A stretch of DNA of 8,409 bases from an uncultured Christensenellaceae bacterium. Lineage in GTDB: Bacteria > Bacillota > Clostridia > Christensenellales > UBA3700. The stretch covers positions 1 to 8,409 of the forward strand of contig CABKMX010000037.1 of assembly GCA_902373595.1 (NCBI GenBank). The letters run 5' to 3'. Made by a program: the position numbers and the translations under genes. Shown in pieces: positions 1 through 4,955 of this stretch; positions within the stretch are counted from its first letter, which is position 1; the number at the start of each line of letters is the position of its first letter. Below the pieces are notes generated by a model. It saw only the letters and a list, made by a program, of their open reading frames with translations, was not told the DNA's origin and searched no databases.

Positions 1-111
1 CTGCAAGACGTGCACCAAGCTGCCGGGGATGTGCTTTGACTCCTCGATGACGGCTTGAAGCTCCGCTTTCTGCGCGGCGGTGCCGTGGAAAGTCGATTTC
101 TTTTCGCTCAT
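1..111 (-). CDS. NuoE/HndA-like [2Fe-2S] subunit (24 kDa complex I family), N-terminal fragment
   Basis: Only the first 37 codons are inside the window; the gene runs off the left edge. The peptide starts MSEKKSTFHG and continues with a charged helix and the segment VIEESKHIPGSLVHVLQ. That resembles the opening helix of NuoE/HndA/HydC proteins (pattern: I-x-x-x-K-x-x-P-G-x-L-x-x-V-L-Q), the thioredoxin-fold [2Fe-2S] subunits of NADH dehydrogenases and of NAD- or NADP-linked [FeFe]-hydrogenases. The cluster-binding cysteines would lie beyond the edge, so the family call rests on this short stretch. The ATG at 111-109 is preceded by GAGGAG (120-115) with a short spacer, part of a longer purine-rich run, which supports this start. 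The gene has its own promoter (168-196) and a structured leader. An electron-transfer role in an anaerobe (NADH or hydrogen metabolism) is inferred; the partner subunits are not visible. Confidence 0.6.
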   Translation of the reverse strand, partial: MSEKKSTFHGTAAQKAELQAVIEESKHIPGSLVHVLQ

Positions 112-125
112 ATTCTCCTCACCTT

Positions 126-148
126 AAAAACGCGCCCCGAAGGGCTCG
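126..148 (-). promoter_or_regulatory. Terminator-like hairpin in the leader of the NuoE-like gene
   Basis: Read on the minus strand, a GCCC-UUCG-GGGC hairpin (145-134) extends through one A·G mismatch to two further G-C pairs (148-131). Five U residues (130-126) follow directly. The structure sits between the predicted transcription start (about 161) and the Shine-Dalgarno site (120-115). It has the form of a weak intrinsic terminator inside a 5' leader, so it could attenuate transcription or simply stabilise the mRNA 5' end. No antiterminator partner, leader peptide or known riboswitch was recognised in the roughly 50-nt leader. Confidence 0.45.
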
Positions 149-167
149 TTTATTATTTAACAATGTT

Positions 168-196
168 ATTATAGCATACGCGCCCGCCCTTTTCAA
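168..196 (-). promoter_or_regulatory. Sigma-A-type promoter of the NuoE-like gene
   Basis: On the minus strand the -35 element TTGAAA (196-191, 5 of 6 to TTGACA) is followed by a 17-bp spacer and a perfect TATAAT (173-168). The spacer ends in TGC, which gives an extended -10 (TGn). Transcription should start near 161, leaving a leader of about 50 nt before the ATG at 111. It is a housekeeping-type vegetative promoter. Confidence 0.8.
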
Positions 197-254
197 CAGC
201 TTTGGGCAACAATTTGAAAAAGTTGCGCAAAGGAAACCTCTCCTTCCCGAAGAC

Positions 255-277
255 AAAAAAATGCGCCTTACGGCGCA
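255..277 (-). terminator. Rho-independent terminator of the DUF1624 gene
   Basis: On the minus strand the 6-bp stem TGCGCC/GGCGCA (277-272 with 267-262) is closed by a GUAA (GNRA-type) tetraloop and followed by seven T residues (261-255). It begins 23 nt after the stop codon of the acyltransferase gene (302-300). It separates that gene from the NuoE-like gene downstream, whose -35 box starts about 60 bp further on; nothing else was recognised in that gap (197-254). Confidence 0.85.
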
Positions 278-299
278 AAAACCGAATACAGGTCGCAGA

Positions 300-1175
300 T
301 CATATGATTACAAAGTCGCCCGGAGTGACGAACAGCGCGCTGATGATCGCAAAGATCACCGCGAGCGCCACTTGGTGCAACACATACACCCACAGTGCGT
401 GCCTGCCCCAGAACGAGAACGGCGCGTACCAATTGTACTCCCCCAGCCACGGCAAGAGCGAGCGCCGCTTGGGATAGAGCACCGGCGCGATCGCCGCGCC
501 TATCAGCATGTAGCCGGTCGTCGGGAACACCGGATAGTAGTCCGCCGACCTCACCGCAGCGGCGGAATTGGGTGCGGCGCCCTTCATCCATTGCGCGAGC
601 CAAAAGAAGGAGTCGTCGTCGGCAAACGCATATCTGTCCCTCTCGTAGACCTGCGTAAAGCCGTAGTCGATGAAGATGATTGCAAGCCCCAGCACCAGAC
701 AGACGAGCGCCGTCTTGTGCTTTTCGCCGCCGCAGCAGATGTCCACAATCACCCAAAGCAGAATGGAAAACGCGAACATGTGCAATATGCCGAACGTAAT
801 CGGCGAGCCTATCTCCGTCGTCACAACGGTGATTATGCCTGCAAACAGCGCGACCTCGACGCCCCTCTTGAAGTTGTTTTTTGAAAAAGAACAGGAAATG
901 CCGCAAAGCAGCGCGAACAGCCAGACCACGATGTCCTGCACGGTGTAGCGCAAATCGGAATTCCAATATTCGCGCGCACGCAAAATCAGTTCGCGCAAAA
1001 ACTCGCTGTCCGTCGCCGAGTACCATATGTTGCCGAACTGCAATGCGACGTCGTACATCGCGTGATCGAACACCATCAAGAGCACGCAAACGCCGCGCAA
1101 AAAATCAAGCTCCCAAATGCGGGAACGTCTGCCGCCGAGCGCGCCTTTTGTCGTGTTCAATGCCTCGCTTTGCAT
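300..1175 (-). CDS. DUF1624 / heparan-alpha-glucosaminide N-acetyltransferase (HGSNAT-type) family membrane protein
   Basis: A 291-residue multi-pass membrane protein of the DUF1624/HGSNAT_cat family. Near the N-terminus the family signature reads ELDFLRGVCVLLMVFDH (residues 22-38), the R-G-x-x-x-x-L-M-x-x-D-H pattern of this family. A second hallmark is FALLCGISCSFSKNNFKRG (about 87-105). The C-terminal part ends with FWGRHALWVYVLHQVAL (255-271), the usual final helix. Family members are thought to transfer acyl groups, using acetyl-CoA, onto sugars across the membrane; the bacterial substrate is generally unknown, so modification of a cell-surface or spore glycan is only a guess. The ATG at 1175 is preferred over an in-frame TTG at 1205, because that TTG overlaps the -35 box. 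There is no Shine-Dalgarno site: the ATG lies 6 nt after a perfect TATAAT, implying a leaderless mRNA. The gene follows gerC by 46 nt but has its own promoter and terminator. Confidence 0.8.
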   Translation of the reverse strand: MQSEALNTTKGALGGRRSRIWELDFLRGVCVLLMVFDHAMYDVALQFGNIWYSATDSEFLRELILRAREYWNSDLRYTVQDIVVWLFALLCGISCSFSKNNFKRGVEVALFAGIITVVTTEIGSPITFGILHMFAFSILLWVIVDICCGGEKHKTALVCLVLGLAIIFIDYGFTQVYERDRYAFADDDSFFWLAQWMKGAAPNSAAAVRSADYYPVFPTTGYMLIGAAIAPVLYPKRRSLLPWLGEYNWYAPFSFWGRHALWVYVLHQVALAVIFAIISALFVTPGDFVII

Positions 1176-1181
1176 ACGACG

Positions 1182-1210
1182 ATTATAGCACGCGCGCGCG
1201 CTCAAGTCAA
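1182..1210 (-). promoter_or_regulatory. Near-consensus sigma-A promoter giving a probable leaderless mRNA for the DUF1624 gene
   Basis: On the minus strand TTGACT (1210-1205, 5 of 6) is followed by exactly 17 bp and then a perfect TATAAT (1187-1182) with an extended TGC upstream. Six bases later comes the ATG at 1175, so its A is the seventh base after the -10 box, the usual start position. The spacer is largely alternating CG. The promoter lies in the short gap after gerC, so the acyltransferase can be expressed without germination-receptor transcription. Confidence 0.8.
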
Positions 1211-1221
1211 ACCGCGCGGCA

Positions 1222-2349
1222 TCATTTTGTGAAAACGTGTACGTCGACCGTCAATTCGATTCGGCGCAAAAGTCCGTCCCCCTCCGCTCTTATCTTCGCG
1301 CCGTAGCGGCGGTACAGCACCTCGCGAAGTCCGAAGACGTCGCAATCCTTTTCGCGGCACGCCTCGAAACACGCCCTGACTCTGTCCTCTATCGCCGCCG
1401 CAATCTGCTCGACCGCGCTCTCGTCGAGCACTCCGACCTGCCTGCCGCCCTCGGAATGCGGCTTCTCCGCCGGGCGGCACATCACCGTCAACTCGAGCTT
1501 CGCTTCCCTCTCTCCGACCGCAACGAAGTCGGGATGCGAATCCAAGATCACCGCGTCCAGCCGCCTGCCGTCCCCGTCCTCGTAGGGGATCGTACCACTG
1601 TTGATGCGCTTGGTGCCGTAAGACAACCCCTTGCTCTCCTCGCCGTCCAGCCTCAGCGCATAGCCCTCGCGCGTCATCACGACGGTGTCGGTCAGTTCCA
1701 GGCGATAGGCGTCGTCCGTCGCGTCGGGCGCAATCGAACCGTCCTTTTCCTCAATCGCGGTGACGAGCGGCATATAGCTCGCTCCGCCCAGCGTGAACCA
1801 ATCGAAGTAATAGCGCTGCAACGTCATCGGATTTTGTCCGGCTTCATCGCGGTTGGACTGCAACATTTCGAGCAGGTGATAGCTGACCGACTCGCCCACG
1901 GTCAACTTTGTCTTGAGCAATTCGCCGGCTTCGCCGGGAACGGCGACGAGAAGCGCAGTGTCGCGGACGAGATCAGACTTGAAGATGTATTCGAGCGTCT
2001 CCTGCGGCCCTGCTTTGAGCAAGTCCGTCCCGAACAATATCACGTCCGTATGCGCAAACGACGCCCTCAATCCCGACCCGAGCGACAGGTTCTCGACCGC
2101 CTCGGCGACGGTCGCGCCCTCGCTGCGGAAGATTGCGAATTTGTCTCCGCCCGACGCGGTACCGCCGTTTTGCGGCACTACAATCTGCGCGGTCAACGTC
2201 AAATCTCCCGGCGCGCCGTCCAGCGCGACCCCGACCACTATCGCACGGTCGAGCAGATTTATCCCCGACGACAGACTGCCCAGCAGTGCGAACATCACAA
2301 ACAGCAGCGGTATCACCAGCCATTTGCGCGCCGACGGTTTGAGCTTCAT
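1222..2349 (-). CDS. gerAC: Ger(x)C family spore germination protein (receptor C subunit), lipobox cysteine absent
   Basis: The C subunit of a GerA-type germinant receptor, 375 residues, close to the usual length. Residues 11-24 form a hydrophobic N-terminal segment. The family signature LDRAIVVGVALDG (33-45) matches the D-x-A-I-V-x-G-I-G-I-D pattern just after the lipoprotein cleavage site of Ger(x)C proteins. The middle and C-terminal regions (for example DVFGLREVLYRRY at 337-349) fit the three-domain Ger(x)C fold. Typical members have an L-x-G-C lipobox; here the stretch reads LLGS (S25, codon AGT at 2277-2275), so no cysteine is available for lipidation. The protein may instead be held by an uncleaved N-terminal helix. 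Its ATG overlaps the gerB stop codon (ATGA) and follows AAAGGAGGG by 7 nt. It is the last gene of the ger operon; no terminator was found before the next promoter. Which paralogue (GerA, GerB or GerK) and which germinant cannot be determined. Confidence 0.88.
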   Translation of the reverse strand: MKLKPSARKWLVIPLLFVMFALLGSLSSGINLLDRAIVVGVALDGAPGDLTLTAQIVVPQNGGTASGGDKFAIFRSEGATVAEAVENLSLGSGLRASFAHTDVILFGTDLLKAGPQETLEYIFKSDLVRDTALLVAVPGEAGELLKTKLTVGESVSYHLLEMLQSNRDEAGQNPMTLQRYYFDWFTLGGASYMPLVTAIEEKDGSIAPDATDDAYRLELTDTVVMTREGYALRLDGEESKGLSYGTKRINSGTIPYEDGDGRRLDAVILDSHPDFVAVGEREAKLELTVMCRPAEKPHSEGGRQVGVLDESAVEQIAAAIEDRVRACFEACREKDCDVFGLREVLYRRYGAKIRAEGDGLLRRIELTVDVHVFTK

Positions 2350-3425
2350 GCGTATGCCCTCCTTTGACGTCTTCGGCGCGACAGCTCCCACGCCGCGTAC
2401 ACGACCATCGGCACCGCGTATTCGACGACTGCAGCGAGATAGCGCACTCCGCCCGTGAAGAAATCGTGAGCCGCGCCGACGTTGCCGACCGCAAGCTTGC
2501 AGACAAGCCCGACAACGACCGCCGCGATCACCGCCGCCGCGCCTCTGTGCCCGACGAAATGCGCGGTTCCCTCGGCAATGGTCGTCACCAACAGCGACAG
2601 CTTTATCGTCGCCATAATCAGCCACGCGCTGACGACCGGAAAGTCGAGCGCGCCGAGCAATTTGGACAGCTTGTTGAACACCGAAAGCTTGGCAAACGCA
2701 AACGACGCATAGGTTGTCCCTCCGCCGAAAACGCATGCCAAAGCGACGGTGAATCCTATCGTGAACAACGCTATGAAAGCGAGAAATATCAACACGGGCA
2801 CGTGTTTTCTGCGCATATCGACGACGACCGAACAGAACATCAACGGCGTGAAATCGCCGAACCAAAACAGGTACTTGTCGCACGCCGTCAGCACCCCGGC
2901 GTCGGGCATAATCGGCAGCACCGCGTCAGGATCGCCGTTGAAGTCGGCAAGCAGTATGTTGAGCACGACGACCGCGCCGACCAGCCATACCGCGACCTGC
3001 GCAACGCGTGCGATCACGTTGAATCCCTTGTAGGCGATATAGGCGAGCGCGGGCACGAGTCCGGCAAGCACCAGCCTCCAAAGCCCCACGTCGAACAACG
3101 TCGTCGCCGCATAGGCGACCGTCTCCGAACAGAACAGCACCGCCTTGAACGCGCTGCCGACGACCGCGAGAACGATCGCCGTATTCTTGACCGCGAGCGG
3201 TATGTCGAGCGATCGCAGTCCGCCCGCGCACGCGATCTTGTAGACAAACGCGAACACCGCGACGTCGAGCGCAATCATTATTGCCGCCGCAATCCAAAAT
3301 TGCCTGCCGCATTCGCCTGCAAAATAGCGCGGCAGCATCAATACCTTGAACGTCACCGACGCGATGAACGCCAGCGCGGCGATCTGGGACGGATAGGCGC
3401 TTGTCGAAGTCGTTCCTCTCTTCAT
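2346..3425 (-). CDS. gerAB: GerAB/ArcD/ProY family spore germination protein (receptor B subunit, transporter-like)
   Basis: A 359-residue integral membrane protein of the Spore_permease (GerAB) family, which belongs to the amino acid/polyamine/organocation transporter superfamily. In characterised receptors the B subunit binds the nutrient germinant in the forespore inner membrane. Hydrophobic helices run throughout, for example residues 14-31, 44-64, 80-98, 117-133, 143-160, 209-232, 262-283, 296-311 and 329-346. The segment AFAKLSVFNKLSKLLGALD (243-261) followed by a tryptophan-containing helix corresponds to the family region that often reads ERLD-x(n)-W; the ERLD part has drifted to GALD. 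The protein ends in a basic tail (RRRRQRR). The start at 3425 is set by AGGAGG (3436-3431) 5 nt upstream and by the ATGA overlap with the gerA stop. An in-frame upstream extension exists but is antisense-like sequence inside gerA. The gene lies between gerA and gerC. Confidence 0.9.
   Translation of the reverse strand: MKRGTTSTSAYPSQIAALAFIASVTFKVLMLPRYFAGECGRQFWIAAAIMIALDVAVFAFVYKIACAGGLRSLDIPLAVKNTAIVLAVVGSAFKAVLFCSETVAYAATTLFDVGLWRLVLAGLVPALAYIAYKGFNVIARVAQVAVWLVGAVVVLNILLADFNGDPDAVLPIMPDAGVLTACDKYLFWFGDFTPLMFCSVVVDMRRKHVPVLIFLAFIALFTIGFTVALACVFGGGTTYASFAFAKLSVFNKLSKLLGALDFPVVSAWLIMATIKLSLLVTTIAEGTAHFVGHRGAAAVIAAVVVGLVCKLAVGNVGAAHDFFTGGVRYLAAVVEYAVPMVVYAAWELSRRRRQRRAYA
2357..2365 (-). promoter_or_regulatory. 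Ribosome binding site of gerC
   Basis: AAAGGAGGG on the minus strand, 7 nt from the ATG at 2349. It lies inside the last codons of gerB and fixes the gerC start despite the 4-bp overlap. Confidence 0.85.
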
Positions 3426-4936
3426 CTCATCCTCCTGTGATTGACGTTGGGCACGCTTTCGGGCCGCGTAGTCTGCTCGGTCAGACTGCCCTTGAAGAAC
3501 GCGTCCTTCCAATCGCCGGGCAGCGCCGGCGCGAACGGCGCGAGATAGGACGTGCCAAAATTGCGCAGATCGGCGAGATAGGCGATCAGCACGACCGCGC
3601 CGAGTATGACGCCCAAAAGCCCCATGACCCCTGCGACCGCGACAAACGTCAAGCGCAATACCGACGCGGTGTTCGCCTCGTCCGGCACGCAATACATCCC
3701 GATTGTCGAGACGGATATAATCAGCACCGTCGGCATGGACAACAGCCCTGCCGACACCGCAATGTTGCCCAAAATGAGCGCGCCCACTATCGACAGCGCG
3801 GTGCCGATATAGCGCGGCATGCGCACGCTCGCCTCGCTGAGAATCTCGAACACCGTCAGTACGACGAGCATCTCGAGCGTCGGCGTCAAAGGTATCCCGT
3901 AGACCGAATTCATGATTGTAATCAGGAATTTGAGCGGAAACATTTGATATTGAAACTCTTGCAAAGCGACATACGCCGCGGGCAAAAATATCGCAATCGC
4001 CAACGCCATAATCCGCACGCACCGCAACAGCGTTGCGCGATAGCTCTTGATGTAGTAATCCTCCGCCGACTGAAGGTGCTCGAACATCACGAACGGCACC
4101 GTCAAGACGACGGGCGAACCGTCGACAATCACCGCGACCCTGCCCTCGAGCAACTTTGCCGTCGCAATGTCCGGCTTCTCGGTCGAGCCGACCTGTTCGA
4201 ACAGAGAGCGGTTGTCGTCCTCGAGATAACGAGCGATGTACGCCGCCTCGACCACGCCGTCGATGTCGATTGAGTCCACCTTGCGCTCGACCTCGGCGAC
4301 GACTTTGGGATCGGCAACCCCGTCAATGTGGACCAAGCATACCGAGGTACCGCTCAATCTCCCCACCGTCTTCACCTTGAGCCTCAATTTGGGCGTGCGC
4401 AGCCGGCGGCGTATCATCGTCATGTTGGTCTTCATGTCCTCGACAAAGCCCTCGCGCGGACCGCGCAGCACGTTGCTGACCGGCGGCTCGGCAATCGCTC
4501 TCACCGAATATTTGCGTTCCGAAAAGACGTATGCGGACGGCGCGCCGTCGACAATCAACACGATGTCTCCGCCTGCGACGGTGCCGGCGATTTCCTCTTC
4601 GCCTATCTCTTCTATCGGCGTCGTGGGCCGCGTCTTCTGCGCCAAAACAGTCGATATGTCTCCGGTTTTGACCTCTTTCCGACAGCTTTTCAACGGGCGC
4701 ACTATGTTGAGCTCGAATACCTCTTTGTCAATGATTCCGTCCGGCCATACGAACGCGCAATCCGCGCCCATTGCCCTGAACCGCATCACTATCAAATCCG
4801 CCGCGTCGCCGAACTCTTCTTTGAGCGCAGATATCGTCTCTTCGAGTTTTATCATAACTTTGGTGTGCGCCGCCGCGCGTTTGTTATACGAATTTTCGTC
4901 CTCTTTCGCCCTCTTTAGCCCTTTTGCGCCGCGCAC
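3422..4936 (-). CDS. gerAA: GerA family spore germination protein (receptor A subunit)
   Basis: The A subunit of a GerA-type germinant receptor, 504 residues from the GTG at 4936. The soluble N-terminal half starts with LEETISALKEEFGDAADLIV (31-50). It carries the family hallmarks RGPREGFVEDMKTNMTMIRRR (158-178), STEKPDIATAKLLEGRVAVI (251-270), which matches the TExxD...LxEGRVxxxxDG motif, and VDGSPVVLTVPF (271-282). A membrane half follows, with helices near 305-325, 336-349, 353-367, 376-397, 401-415 and 428-455, including SVRMPRYIGTALSIVGALILG (370-390), equivalent to the common SxRLPxxxGxALGIVGALVLG. The A subunits assemble into the ion channel that opens on germinant binding. The start is uncertain: neither the GTG at 4936 nor an in-frame ATG at 4855 has a Shine-Dalgarno site. 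The ATG gives 477 residues and begins just at the conserved N-terminal helix. The basic 27-residue extension overlaps the control region shared with spoIIE, which favours the shorter form. Its stop overlaps gerB. Confidence 0.9.
   Translation of the reverse strand: MRGAKGLKRAKEDENSYNKRAAAHTKVMIKLEETISALKEEFGDAADLIVMRFRAMGADCAFVWPDGIIDKEVFELNIVRPLKSCRKEVKTGDISTVLAQKTRPTTPIEEIGEEEIAGTVAGGDIVLIVDGAPSAYVFSERKYSVRAIAEPPVSNVLRGPREGFVEDMKTNMTMIRRRLRTPKLRLKVKTVGRLSGTSVCLVHIDGVADPKVVAEVERKVDSIDIDGVVEAAYIARYLEDDNRSLFEQVGSTEKPDIATAKLLEGRVAVIVDGSPVVLTVPFVMFEHLQSAEDYYIKSYRATLLRCVRIMALAIAIFLPAAYVALQEFQYQMFPLKFLITIMNSVYGIPLTPTLEMLVVLTVFEILSEASVRMPRYIGTALSIVGALILGNIAVSAGLLSMPTVLIISVSTIGMYCVPDEANTASVLRLTFVAVAGVMGLLGVILGAVVLIAYLADLRNFGTSYLAPFAPALPGDWKDAFFKGSLTEQTTRPESVPNVNHRRMR
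3431..3436 (-). promoter_or_regulatory. Ribosome binding site of gerB
   Basis: A perfect AGGAGG on the minus strand, 5 nt before the ATG at 3425, within the final codons of gerA. It excludes the longer upstream in-frame starts for gerB. Confidence 0.88.
4895..4911 (-). promoter_or_regulatory. Tandem Spo0A-box-like sites upstream of spoIIE
   Basis: On the minus strand GGGCGAA (4911-4905) and GGACGAA (4901-4895) each match the 0A box TGNCGAA at 6 of 7 positions and are separated by AGA. The repeat period is thus 10 bp, the same tandem spacing as in the well-studied abrB 0A boxes. They lie about 45-60 bp upstream of the predicted spoIIE start. In Bacillus subtilis spoIIE is transcribed by sigma-A RNA polymerase activated by Spo0A~P bound close upstream, so this arrangement is what such a promoter would need. 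A weaker third copy (GGGCTAA, 4921-4915) continues the period. No binding data can be inferred; the sites also fall in the first codons of the longer gerA frame. Confidence 0.5.
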
Positions 4937-4941
4937 GCGGT

Positions 4942-4949
4942 ATTATAAT
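4942..4949 (+). promoter_or_regulatory. Symmetrical -10 element (TATAAT on both strands) between gerA and spoIIE
   Basis: The sequence ATTATAAT contains TATAAT on the plus strand (4944-4949) and also on the minus strand (4947-4942). On the plus strand six bases separate it from the spoIIE ATG at 4956, as in the DUF1624 promoter, so spoIIE mRNA is probably leaderless. No good -35 (TTGACA) is found at the usual distance on either strand. For spoIIE this fits an activator-dependent promoter. On the minus strand the GTG at 4936 lies 5 bases after TATAAT, but gerA operons are normally read by the forespore factor sigma-G, and no convincing sigma-G element was seen. Confidence 0.55.
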
Positions 4950-4955
4950 CGAGTC

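Noticed and set aside
268..1089. Minus-strand open frame overlapping the DUF1624 gene in another frame
   Set aside because: It is arginine-rich out-of-frame sequence; the other frame gives the clear DUF1624 family signatures.
2350..2883. In-frame upstream extension of gerC
   Set aside because: It overlaps gerB and encodes an arginine-rich out-of-frame peptide. The real start has AAAGGAGGG in front and leads straight into the expected hydrophobic N-terminus.
3426..4022. In-frame upstream extension of gerB
   Set aside because: It lies entirely within gerA in another frame, is arginine-rich out-of-frame sequence, and the gerB start is fixed by AGGAGG plus the ATGA overlap.
1237..4273. Long plus-strand open frames (1237-2367, 2364-3440, 3401-4273) antisense to the ger operon
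   Set aside because: All are rich in arginine, histidine and glutamine, as expected for antisense frames of G+C-rich genes, and carry no domain signatures.
4883..4888. TATAAC (minus strand) as a gerA -10 element, and GTATA nearby as a sigma-G -35
   Set aside because: No matching partner element was found at a suitable distance for either sigma-A or sigma-G, so it is not listed as a promoter.
4236..4955. In-frame upstream extension of spoIIE (would give about 994 residues)
   Set aside because: It runs antisense through the conserved coding region of gerA, is low-complexity and serine/threonine-rich, and adds nothing found in SpoIIE proteins. The hydrophobic SpoIIE N-terminus begins at 4956.
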